From NCBI GenBank assembly GCA_019694975.1, contig JAIBAY010000012.1, forward strand, positions 1 to 64,000: 64,000 nt of DNA. The letters are read 5' to 3'. Position numbers and translations under genes: made by a program. This DNA is from Chitinophagales bacterium (GTDB taxonomy: Bacteria > Bacteroidota > Bacteroidia > Chitinophagales > UBA10324). The notes under the pieces are model-generated. The model did no database searches. It saw only the letters and a program-made list of their open reading frames with translations, and had not been told where the DNA came from. The number at the start of each line of letters is the position of its first letter. The first letter of the stretch is position 1. Positions 25,174 to 33,493 of this stretch are shown one piece after another.

Positions 25174-25694
25174 CCTTAATTAAATCAAGGTAAGTGGTTA
25201 AAAGTAATAATACTGGAACTATGTAGGTGGCGTGTAATGCTCTCTAAGATTTAAAACATCCGCAATCAGCTGCTGAATAACTTTCTGAAATGTTAAGATA
25301 GCAAATCCTGCTATCCAACAGGAATTAAGCTGCCTGTTTCAAAAATGCTTTGGCAAAGTTGAGACAGGTGCCAGCGATACCACTGCTGCCCAACAAACAA
25401 TAACTTGCTCTCCTGCACAACCTTAACGAATCCTCTCCAAATTTAAAATTTCCCGTTTACATATCTGAAAATATGTATATTTAGGCACAATACTAAAAAT
25501 ACCATTCGCTTACTCCCCTTTTAATTACCGACGGTTGGCGACTATCATCTTCATGGGCAGGTTAAATGTCCTGAACGTTGCCTAACGGGTAAAAAGAAAT
25601 GACAGGAACGAACAAATCCGGATGCTCATAGTTAAGTAATAATTGAGATTACATCATAACTGCTTCCCATTTTAAGCAATAAAATATTTCAATT
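25174..25694. other. Divergent intergenic region, 520 bases
   Basis: It lies between the divergent kinase and T9SS genes and must hold both promoters. The stretch near 25480-25500 is AT-rich. I see no clear TAnnTTTG box, repeat or small gene. Confidence 0.4.
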
Positions 25695-27767
25695 ATGAAA
25701 ATATTCCAAACTACCCTGATGCTCTTTACCTGTTTCATGACCGTAAATGCACAACAACCAACCATTCATTGGCAAAAATGTTATGGAGGTTCCTCTACCG
25801 ATAAGCCGGGTTATGCTCAAAACATGGTGGTGAATGCTGATGGCTCCTACACTGTTGCGGGTTATTCTAACTCGACAAATGGATTAGTTACAGGAAATCA
25901 TGGCGTATATGATTATTGGATAACAAAGTTCGACAATGCAGGAACACTCTTGTGGCAGAAATCATTAGGTGGCACTGGTACGGAAAAAGGGTATTCATTA
26001 ATTCCTTCCAATGGAAGTGGATACCTGGTAGCTGGTGAAGCTTCTTCAAACAATAGTGGCAATGTAGGCGCAAATCACGGAGGGTCTGATTTCTGGCTGA
26101 CGCAACTTGATAGTAACGGATTATTGGAATGGCAGAAATGCTATGGTGGCAACGGAAGTGATGTTGCTTATTCCGTTCGTCAAACCATTGATGGCGGCTA
26201 TGTTGCTGTGGGCACCACATTTTCAAATAATAACGGCGATGTTGGCAGTACGCATGGCAGTTATGATATATGGGTAATAAAAACGGATGCGTCCGGCATC
26301 TTGCTTTGGCAATCATGTTTGGGTGGTTCATCTTATGACATTGCATATGATGTGCTCCCTACAAATGATCACGGGCTGCTGGTTGCAGGATATACTTCAT
26401 CCACGAATGGTGATGTTACGCTCAATCATGGCGGAGAAGATTGCTGGGTGGTGAAACTAGATAGTCTTGGCAATAAAATATGGCAGAAAACCTTTGGTGG
26501 AAACGATGACGAACGAATCTCATCTATACAACCAACCATGGATGGCAATTATATTTTTGCGGCTCAAACTGCTTCAAATAACAATGGCGATGTGGGTGCT
26601 AACCATGGTGATTACGATTTCTGGCTGGTGAAAATTGACGGATCAGGAAATATATTATGGGAAAATTGTTTTGGAGGCTCTTTGGCGGAAAGAGCTTCAT
26701 CCGTAATTGAATGCAGCGACGGAGGTTTTCTGCTTTCCGGCACTACCGATTCAAATAATAATGGCGATGTTTCTGCTTCGAATGGCGAAACAGACTATTG
26801 GATTGTGAAAAGCGATCCATTGGGAACGCTGCAATGGCAAAGATGCCTTGGAGGCAGTTTTGATGATTATGGAATTCAGGCTTTGCCTATATCAGACGGT
26901 GGCTATATTGTCAGTGGCAATACGCAATCTCAGAATACTGGTGATGTGGGGGTTGGTTATGGCGGCTATGATTTTTGGCTGGTACAACTGAATCCTGCCT
27001 GTACGCTGCCATCAATCAGCATCAGTGCCGGCGGAACAACCAGTCTTTGCAGCGGAGAAAAAGTGAAATTGACTGCTTCCACCCAAGTTAGCTATCAATG
27101 GCAGAAGAATGGGATAAACATAGCCGGTGCTACAAAAAAGAGTTATACGGCAAAGGATCCCGGCACTTATTTTTGTACTACGAACAATGAATGTGGTACA
27201 GCAACCTCCAATGGCATTTCTGTTACCGTGAATAATTTACCTTTAGCAAAAATTACTCCCGGCGGTATCAAAAACATTTGTGCCAATCAACTTCCCTATA
27301 CATTGTCTGCCAGTTCTTCAACTTCACAAACTTATCAATGGTTATTGAATGACAACTCGATCAGCGGAGCAACCGGCCTTACCTATGCTGCTCCTGCTGC
27401 AGGTTCATACAAAGTCGTCGTAACAAACACCATGACCGGATGCAGCAAGACATCAAAAGCAACAGTAATAAATGTAACGTGCAGGCAAACCGACATAGCA
27501 GCAGCAGAAGCTGCTATCTATCCAAACCCGAATTCTGGTTCCTTCATATATATGATTCATACAGCAGAAGATCTGACAATGAGCATTACAATAGCCAATT
27601 CAATTGGTAAAGTAGTGTATCATTCCTCGGTAGATTTGGTTGCCGGCACTAATGAAATTCCAATAAGTATTGAAAATGCAACAGACGGAATCTACTTTGT
27701 AACCCTTGACGGAAGGAAAGACATTCCTCAGGTGTTCAAGTTAATTGTTACAGACGCGGATAAATAG
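25695..27767 (+). CDS. Secreted seven-repeat propeller protein with Ig-like domains, T9SS cargo
   Basis: This 690-residue protein has a signal peptide (to about residue 19). Seven tandem repeats of ~57 residues (about 22-435) follow the pattern WQKxxGG...DGGYxxAG...NNGDVG...YDFWLVKxDxxGxLL, which fits a seven-bladed beta-propeller. Two Ig-like domains (about 440-515 and 520-600) contain ASTQVSYQWQKNGINIAGA and TYQWLLNDNSISGATG, each with conserved Trp and Cys. A T9SS tail with IYPNP ends the protein. No catalytic residues are evident; an adhesin or cell-surface binding role is an inference. It opens the plus-strand series of secreted proteins. Confidence 0.88.
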   Translation: MKIFQTTLMLFTCFMTVNAQQPTIHWQKCYGGSSTDKPGYAQNMVVNADGSYTVAGYSNSTNGLVTGNHGVYDYWITKFDNAGTLLWQKSLGGTGTEKGYSLIPSNGSGYLVAGEASSNNSGNVGANHGGSDFWLTQLDSNGLLEWQKCYGGNGSDVAYSVRQTIDGGYVAVGTTFSNNNGDVGSTHGSYDIWVIKTDASGILLWQSCLGGSSYDIAYDVLPTNDHGLLVAGYTSSTNGDVTLNHGGEDCWVVKLDSLGNKIWQKTFGGNDDERISSIQPTMDGNYIFAAQTASNNNGDVGANHGDYDFWLVKIDGSGNILWENCFGGSLAERASSVIECSDGGFLLSGTTDSNNNGDVSASNGETDYWIVKSDPLGTLQWQRCLGGSFDDYGIQALPISDGGYIVSGNTQSQNTGDVGVGYGGYDFWLVQLNPACTLPSISISAGGTTSLCSGEKVKLTASTQVSYQWQKNGINIAGATKKSYTAKDPGTYFCTTNNECGTATSNGISVTVNNLPLAKITPGGIKNICANQLPYTLSASSSTSQTYQWLLNDNSISGATGLTYAAPAAGSYKVVVTNTMTGCSKTSKATVINVTCRQTDIAAAEAAIYPNPNSGSFIYMIHTAEDLTMSITIANSIGKVVYHSSVDLVAGTNEIPISIENATDGIYFVTLDGRKDIPQVFKLIVTDADK

Positions 27768-28032
27768 CATCGGTGTTCTGAAACTAAACATAATACAATC
27801 TTGGTAAGCCCAAGATGCGCCCCAAGTTTCAATCGTCGCGAAATGCAGGAGCAGACCAAGTTGGACTGCTTATAAGTTTCCATAAAATCAATCGACCCGT
27901 GGCATTGGTCAAACTGGATATGCATCTTATGGCTTAAGTCTTACGACCTAAACCTTACCAAGCGCACTCTTGCAATATTGTGATTACAAACATTAGTCTA
28001 GCTTCAATGTCACCGTTTCCGCTTCAACCAAC
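27768..28032. other. Intergenic, nothing recognised
   Basis: About 265 bases between the propeller gene and the lipoprotein remnant. No gene, terminator or full repeat is visible. A degenerate repeat-like fragment (TTGTGATTACAAACATTAGTC) lies near 27977. Confidence 0.3.
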
Positions 28033-28395
28033 CTACTCCTGCAGAAACCCCATACGCTCCCACTCAGCTTTGTTCACCGCAATAATCGCATCTGTCGTAT
28101 CTCCGGATTTATTGGTATTGAGTGCGGATGGGACACGAGTCCACAGCAGCTTGTTTGGATTCTGCGCGTAAATATTTGTTTCAATCATGCAGGTTTTGTC
28201 TTCGGGGTAGTAGTCCGCTGAAAATACCGGTAACCACACGACCCGGCATAACCTGTTCCTTCCACATAGCTGACTCATGTCCGCGTTATTCAGGCGCTTA
28301 AGCACGATACCTTCAAAGCCATCCCTTTCAAGCTTTGCGCGACCTTCCGATCGTTGGTATCGGATGGCAACAGGTAACTGTAAACCTGTACACGT
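28033..28395 (-). pseudogene. Remnant of a small periplasmic lipoprotein (DUF4136-like), truncated and frameshifted
   Basis: On the minus strand the frame LERDGFEGIVLKRLNN ... IETNIYAQNPNKLLWTRV ... ERMGFLQE resembles the end of small Bacteroidota lipoproteins. These carry a GYDGVVLxRL segment, an ETNVY...KLIWSG segment and a KMQKEGF end. Further upstream (about 28330-28395) the matching sequence (YLLPSDTNDRKVAQ) is in another frame, so at least one frameshift is present. The N-terminus with signal peptide is missing: the frame runs into the terminal repeat remnant at ~28396-28425. The family assignment is tentative. Confidence 0.5.
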
Positions 28396-28425
28396 TAGTC
28401 AGGTTAACAATTCCGGACTAACGGG
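28396..28425 (+). repeat. Right-end remnant of the dispersed repeat (copy C)
   Basis: ACAATTCCGGACTAACGGG matches the right end of copy E exactly, preceded by a partial inverted sequence (ACGTTAGTCAGG). The internal part is gone. It marks the left boundary of a ~500-bp duplication. Confidence 0.7.
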
Positions 28426-28910
28426 CGATGAAATACCAAACGGTTATTTGCCTGGCTTCAGAATTATTGGAGAAGCATCACCAGACATCACTACTATTTT
28501 GAAGATTTCAAGGGCTTTGCTCAACTAGTTTGCATCATGGTGCTTGTCAAAACAATTTTGAGATTGCTTCTTGTTGATTTATCCTTGTCAGTGATTCCAT
28601 AAATGCGGAATCCATTCAGGGTTCTTCTTAAGCGGAATGAGTGATGAAGTCATCCGATGACTTCCAAGCAGTTTTTCTTTTTTGCGGGTTTGTATCAGGT
28701 CATATGATTACTGCTGCTCCAATCCGCTCCATTGGTGTACTCCGGACAAGCGCAAATCCGAAATCCGCAATTCCCTGCCCTTAAACCTGACTAAAATCAT
28801 TTCCACTCCTGCCTGAGATCATTGAATTTCTGTATTTGAATTTGCAAACTTTGATCATTCATTTAATCAAAATATATGCATATGAAAACAATCAGATTAT
28901 TACTCGCGAT
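28407..28910 (+). repeat. Upstream-region duplication, copy 1
   Basis: About 500 bases, from the repeat right end through the intergenic region into the first codons of the kelch gene, match 32989-33493 almost base for base. Examples are ATCATTTCCACTCCTGCC and the shared [10 protein letters not shown] start codons. Single-base differences are rare, so the duplication is recent or homogenised. Confidence 0.9.
28426..28528 (+). pseudogene. C-terminal gene fragment (~33 residues) after the repeat end
   Basis: The frame DEIPNGYLPGFRIIGEASPD, then ITTILKISRALLN, ends in a stop and begins at the terminal repeat. An almost identical copy follows copy E at 33008-33108. It looks like the tail of a real protein cut by the repeat, but I cannot name the family, and a chance frame is possible. 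Confidence 0.35.
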
Positions 28911-31683
28911 TTTATTTGCTGCCGGCTTAACCAGTAGCCGGGCACAGGATACATGGACACAAAAAGCTGATTTTGGAGGAACAGCAAGATATGGAGCGGT
29001 AGGATTCTCGATTGGGAACAAAGGCTATATAGGCACTGGTGGACAGGAGCAAAACCCAACTTCATATAATATTGATTTTTGGGAGTATGATGCGGCATCA
29101 GATGTATGGACTCAAAAAGCGGATTTTGGTGGTGAATCCAGATTATCTGCTGTAGGTTTCAGCATCGGCACCAAAGGATACTTGGGAACAGGATATAAAT
29201 ATGATGGAGCATACAACTATTACAAAGATTTCTGGGAATATGATCCTTTGAACAATGCATGGACCAAGAAAGCTGATTTTGGAGGTGTTGCAAGGAGAAA
29301 TGCCGTTGGATTCTCCATTGGCAACAAAGGATACATCGGCACCGGCGGCGCTTATCCATATTATTACACCGATTTCTGGGAATATGATCCCTATATTGAT
29401 ACCTGGATACAGAAAGCGGATTTTGGTGGAGCTGCACGTGGATGGGCTGTTGGTTTCAGCATTGCCAATAAAGGGTACATTGGAACAGGAAGGAACTTGT
29501 ATTCGGGTTCTATTATGATTGATTTATGGGAATATGACACTGAAACTGATAACTGGCTACAACGTGCTGACTATCCAGGGTATGCATTTCTATATTATGG
29601 AGCAAGTGGTTTTTCCATCGGTAACAAGGGGTATTTGGCAGCAGGTTATTCAAGTACACATAAAGATTTTTGGGAATATGATCCTATAAGCAATACCTGG
29701 ACCAAGAAAGCTGATTTTGGAGGATCGGGCGTAGATGGGGCTGCTGCATTTGCTATTGGTGGAAAAGGTTACGTAGGAACAGGGGTGACAGTTCTACCAG
29801 GATCCAATACTTACTATAATTATCTTTGGGAATATTCTCCAGCCATATGCACCGGATTGACTATGTATTTAGATGTCGATAGTGATGGTTATGGTCATAT
29901 TGAAAACAGCTATTTTTCGGCGGATTGTATTGTCCCCAATGGATTTGTTTATGACAGCACCGATTGTAATGATATGAATGCAACGATTAATCCTGGTGCC
30001 TTAGAAATCTTGAATGGCATTGATGACAACTGCAATGGAATTATTGATGAACCGCAAGATGCATGGACGCAAAAAGCAGACGTAGGAGCAATTAAAAGAA
30101 TATTCGCGGTAGGATTCTCCATTGGTAATAAGGGATATATTGGCACCGGATTTGATGGCACTATTTACAAAAAGGACTTCTGGGAATATGACCCTGTAAC
30201 TGATGTGTGGACACAGAAAGCCGACGTTTTAAAAGGTAGTGTATATGATGCAACTGGCTTTTCAATTGGAAGCAAAGGGTATGTTGGTGTTGGGGCTGTC
30301 GGTAGTGCCTTACGGAAAGATTTCTTGGAATATGATCCGGTTACTAATGTATGGACAAAGAAATCCAATTTTGGAGGTGCAGCAAGGAGTAAAGCGGTTG
30401 GATTCTCCATTGGTAATAAGGGATATATTGGCACCGGATGGGATGGCACTTCTTACAAAAAGGACTTCTGGGAATATGATCAAGTTAACGATACATGGTC
30501 AAAGATAGCAGATTTCGAAGGTGAGGAAAGGCAAGATGCGACAAGCTTTGTGATTGCAAATAAAGCTTATGTTGGAACTGGCAGTTCGTCCGTCGATTAC
30601 ATGAATGATTTCTGGGTATATTACCCTGATACGGATAAGTGGGTACAGATAGCAAACTATGCAGGTGGAATGGTAAGCAATGCAAGTAGTTTTTCAATTG
30701 GAACTAAAGGGTATGTGGGACTTGGGTACGACGGTGTTAGTTCATCAGAAAATTTCTGGGAATATGATCCAGTAACTAATATTTGGACTAAGAAAGCTGA
30801 TTTTGGAGGCGGCACAAGGAATAGCGCTGTTGCATTTTCCATTGACGAAAGAGGCTATGTCGGAACCGGCTGGAACAATGCAGGTAGGAAGAATGATTTC
30901 TGGGAATATTTGCCGGCAGGCTTGTGTACCGGATTAACTGTATATTCAGATGCCGATAGCGATAATTATGGCGATGCTGCCAACAGTTTTTTCGCAGCGG
31001 ATTGCATTCTTCCAAACGGGTATGTTGGCAACAGTACCGATTGCGATGATGCGAATGCAGCAATATATCCTGGTGCCCTTGAAATATTCAATGGCGTCGA
31101 TGACGACTGCAATGGAATTGTTGATGATATCGTATGCAATCCTCCAACAGGACTGCTAACTGAAAACATTACTTCAACTTCTGTTAAATTCAAGTGGAAT
31201 TATTCAGCAACCTCTTACAAACTGCGTTACAAAGTTGCTACCACCGGCACCTGGACATTGCTTGGGCCTACAGGACAAACAAAAACCGTGGATGGTCTAT
31301 TGGCCAATACAAAATATGTATGGCAGGTAAAGAGTGTTTGCAATGTTGATCCGAAGATTACGTCCGAATGGTCGGCAAAGCAATTCTTCACCACTGCCCA
31401 GCTGAAAATAAGTAACGACAAGTCAACTTCCTTAAACCTGTATCCTAATCCTACTTGTGAAAACTTCACTCTGAATCTCCAATTTCATTCCGCCCTCAAT
31501 CAATCAGTATCCATCCAATTGCTGAATGTCCTTGGCCAAATTATTTACTCATCTCAGGAATTCGTGAATGGTGAGTTAACCAAAGTAGTCACGATGCCGT
31601 CTTCAGCAACATCAGGATGGTACATTGTGAGAGTGGTGATGAGTGATCAGGTGATGGAGAAGAAGTTACTGTATCAGAAATAA
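28876..31683 (+). CDS. Secreted double kelch-propeller protein with two MopE metal-binding modules, T9SS cargo
   Basis: This 935-residue protein (a second ATG at 28882 is equally possible) has a signal peptide ending TSSRAQ. Six kelch-type blades (~25-324) follow the pattern WTQKADFGG...[15 protein letters not shown]...DFWEYDP. A MopE-type metal-binding module follows (~325-394: DVDSDGYG, Cys, [18 protein letters not shown]). Six more blades (~395-680) and a second MopE module (~683-752) come next, then a fibronectin III domain (~755-841) and a T9SS tail with LYPNP. The acidic DxDxDG and CND motifs suggest calcium or copper binding (family knowledge: MopE). It is one of three adjacent paralogues. 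A terminator follows. Confidence 0.92.
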   Translation: MHMKTIRLLLAILFAAGLTSSRAQDTWTQKADFGGTARYGAVGFSIGNKGYIGTGGQEQNPTSYNIDFWEYDAASDVWTQKADFGGESRLSAVGFSIGTKGYLGTGYKYDGAYNYYKDFWEYDPLNNAWTKKADFGGVARRNAVGFSIGNKGYIGTGGAYPYYYTDFWEYDPYIDTWIQKADFGGAARGWAVGFSIANKGYIGTGRNLYSGSIMIDLWEYDTETDNWLQRADYPGYAFLYYGASGFSIGNKGYLAAGYSSTHKDFWEYDPISNTWTKKADFGGSGVDGAAAFAIGGKGYVGTGVTVLPGSNTYYNYLWEYSPAICTGLTMYLDVDSDGYGHIENSYFSADCIVPNGFVYDSTDCNDMNATINPGALEILNGIDDNCNGIIDEPQDAWTQKADVGAIKRIFAVGFSIGNKGYIGTGFDGTIYKKDFWEYDPVTDVWTQKADVLKGSVYDATGFSIGSKGYVGVGAVGSALRKDFLEYDPVTNVWTKKSNFGGAARSKAVGFSIGNKGYIGTGWDGTSYKKDFWEYDQVNDTWSKIADFEGEERQDATSFVIANKAYVGTGSSSVDYMNDFWVYYPDTDKWVQIANYAGGMVSNASSFSIGTKGYVGLGYDGVSSSENFWEYDPVTNIWTKKADFGGGTRNSAVAFSIDERGYVGTGWNNAGRKNDFWEYLPAGLCTGLTVYSDADSDNYGDAANSFFAADCILPNGYVGNSTDCDDANAAIYPGALEIFNGVDDDCNGIVDDIVCNPPTGLLTENITSTSVKFKWNYSATSYKLRYKVATTGTWTLLGPTGQTKTVDGLLANTKYVWQVKSVCNVDPKITSEWSAKQFFTTAQLKISNDKSTSLNLYPNPTCENFTLNLQFHSALNQSVSIQLLNVLGQIIYSSQEFVNGELTKVVTMPSSATSGWYIVRVVMSDQVMEKKLLYQK

Positions 31684-31703
31684 AATGTTGCATTGATTTT
31701 ATT

Positions 31704-31729
31704 CGGGCTCCGGTATTTTTCGGAGCCCG
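31704..31729 (+). terminator. Terminator after the first kelch gene
   Basis: Perfect 9-bp arms CGGGCTCCG/CGGAGCCCG surround a GTATTTTT loop, 20 bases after the stop. The same stem recurs after the genes ending at 37732 and 39912. Confidence 0.8.
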
Positions 31730-32035
31730 TTCTTCCATTACATGAAAGGCAGGTGTAGATGCAATCAACAATGGTGAATCCTTAATCTTTCATTGCATAA
31801 TCAAAAAAAAGATGGTATTGATTTCCATCGACGGTATACCGTTCTTCCAGGTCAAACGCTCAGCGATACCATGCACTTTTGCAGCAATAGCATTTGTCTA
31901 TGCCTCACTTGCCGAATCTCTGGCTTGTACGTCGTCAGAACAATGAGAAAACCCAATTCATCAAACATTACGGAAGGGAAGATTCAAATTTCCTTTTATC
32001 CCGGATTTTTCAATTGAAAAATCCCGCTCCGCTAC

Positions 32036-32150
32036 GACTTAGAACTGCTAATGGTTTGTTCATTTTAATAAGAAAGAAAATGTTTCACAAACCCTAAGCA
32101 GTTCTACGTCGGGGTTAAACCCATTTCCATTTTGAACTGCAAAATGTGGG
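32036..32150. repeat. Pair of imperfect hairpins
   Basis: A ~25-base inverted repeat with three or four mismatches (arms near 32036-32059 and 32087-32110, TAGAACTGCT...GGTTTGT) is followed by a second one (AAACCCATTTCC... with ...AAAATGTGGGTTT) at ~32117-32155. It looks like a small structured element; no second copy was noticed. Confidence 0.4.
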
Positions 32151-32171
32151 TTTATGCATGCAGCTAAAATA

Positions 32172-32195
32172 AAAGGCTGCCTGAAAAAGACAGCC
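32172..32195 (-). terminator. Terminator of the truncated T9SS tail
   Basis: On the minus strand AAGGCTG and CAGCCTT pair around a T-rich loop and run into TTTTATTTT. It lies 37 bases after the stop of the remnant at 32232-32270. Confidence 0.6.
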
Positions 32196-32231
32196 TTATT
32201 GTAATAATATAGCTTCGGCTCAATCACCTTG

Positions 32232-32270
32232 TCACTGAATCAAAAGTTTGACGATACCACTAATTTTCCT
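32232..32270 (-). pseudogene. C-terminal tail remnant of a secreted protein
   Basis: Twelve codons (RKISGIVKLLIQ) and a stop run out of the left end of repeat copy D on the minus strand, followed by a good terminator. The ending resembles T9SS tails (basic, hydrophobic, ending Gln). The rest of the gene is missing, consistent with deletion at the repeat. It is short, so uncertain. Confidence 0.35.
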
Positions 32271-32540
32271 CGTTGGCGCGGATTTGTAATCACTTCTGTT
32301 CGAAACATGCTCAAAAGCTTGCTGGGCATACGTTACAGGCAATCTGCTTTAGAGATTTTTATACTGAAAATGCAATGGGTTACAATTGGCACCATGCTTT
32401 TCCTGAGGGGAGAATAGTTCATGACTATTTGAGATAGGATTTTATGTTCACTTTTCCCAATAGAAATATGAATGAAAGTTACGCCAGTTATGGGTTCTGA
32501 AGGTTTCGAACACCTTTGATTTGTAATCCGTGCCTCTTGA
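32269..32540 (+). repeat. Dispersed ~270-bp inverted-repeat element, copy D (subtype 1)
   Basis: The left end CGTTGGCGCGGATTTGTA and inner TCTGTTCGAAACATG face the right end AGGTTTCGAACACC, then TTTGATTTGTAATCC. The outer right end is diverged (GTGCCTCTTGAG). The interior is nearly identical to copies G, I and J. Confidence 0.85.
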
Positions 32541-32735
32541 GCAAAGGGATTTTCAATCCAGCCAGTATGAGTACGACGTTATATTTTTGTATTGATGGTG
32601 AAGGAAAATGAATTGAAAAGCCAAAAGTTCAATCGGTTAACATTAAATAAAATCCTACCCGCGCTGCAGCATATCCGGACTAACGAGTTAATCGGGAGAT
32701 GAACTTTCTGGTATATTGAGGATTATAATCCTCTT

Positions 32736-33008
32736 CTCAGCAAGTCCGGCTTACAAATCAATGGTGTTCGAAACATAAGTAAACCCATGATGGACAAAGA
32801 TTACAGGCAATTTATTTTGGGGCTTTGCATCATTAAGAATAATGGAGCATCAGTAATAATAGACTTTTGCTAAGGAGAACAAATTCAATGAACTGTTGGA
32901 GATTGATCTTGCTCTCGATTTACCCGGCAAAAATTTTATTGAAAGTCAATCCAGTTAAGGGTTCTGTAGGTTTCGAACACCTGTGATTACAATTCCGGAC
33001 TAACGGGA
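32736..33008 (+). repeat. Dispersed ~270-bp inverted-repeat element, copy E (subtype 3)
   Basis: The left end AAGTCCGGCTTACAAATCA and GGTGTTCGAAACAT face the right end AGGTTTCGAACACC, then TGTGATTACAATTCCGGAC and TAACGGGAG. The interior differs from subtypes 1 and 2 but keeps the position of an AGATTACAGGCAAT block and the GTCAATCCAGTTA segment near the right end. Confidence 0.8.
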
Positions 33009-33493
33009 GATGAAATACCAAACGGTTATTTGCCTGGCTTCAGAATTATTGGAGAAGCATCACCAGACATCACTACCATTTTGAAAATTTCAAGGGCTTT
33101 GCTCAACTAGTTTGTTTCATGGTGCTTGTCAAAACAATTTTGAGATTGCTTCTTGTTGATTTATACTTGTCAGTGATTCCATAAATGCGGAATCCATTCA
33201 GGGTTCTTCTTAAGCGGAATGAGTGATGAAGTCATCCGATGACTTCCAAGCAGTTTTTCTTTTTTGCGGGTTTGTATCAGGTCATATGATGACTGTTGCT
33301 CCAATCCGCTCCATTGGTGTACTTCGGACAAGCGCAAATCCGAAATCCGCAATTCCCTGCCCTTAAACCTGACTAAAATCATTTCCACTCCTGCCTGAGA
33401 TCATTGAATTTCTGTATTTGAATTTGCAAACTTTGATCATTCATTTAATCTAAAATATATGCATATGAAAACAATCAGGTTATTACTCATTCT
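32989..33493 (+). repeat. Upstream-region duplication, copy 2
   Basis: This is the second copy of the ~500-bp block described at 28407-28910. It begins inside the right terminal repeat of copy E and ends within the signal-peptide codons of the second kelch gene. Confidence 0.9.

Larger units (their letters stand above)
31684..33458. other. 1.8-kb repeat-rich stretch without intact genes
   Basis: It contains a terminator, hairpins near 32036-32150, a T9SS-tail remnant with its own terminator, repeat copies D and E, an isolated right-end remnant at ~32671-32687 (TATCCGGACTAACGAG) and the second copy of the ~500-bp duplication. The short open frames here are chance. Confidence 0.6.

Noticed and set aside
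25695-27100. Regularly repeated sequence as a CRISPR array
   Set aside because: The periodicity is the ~57-residue protein repeat of a propeller; the units are diverged and continuous in one frame, with no spacers.
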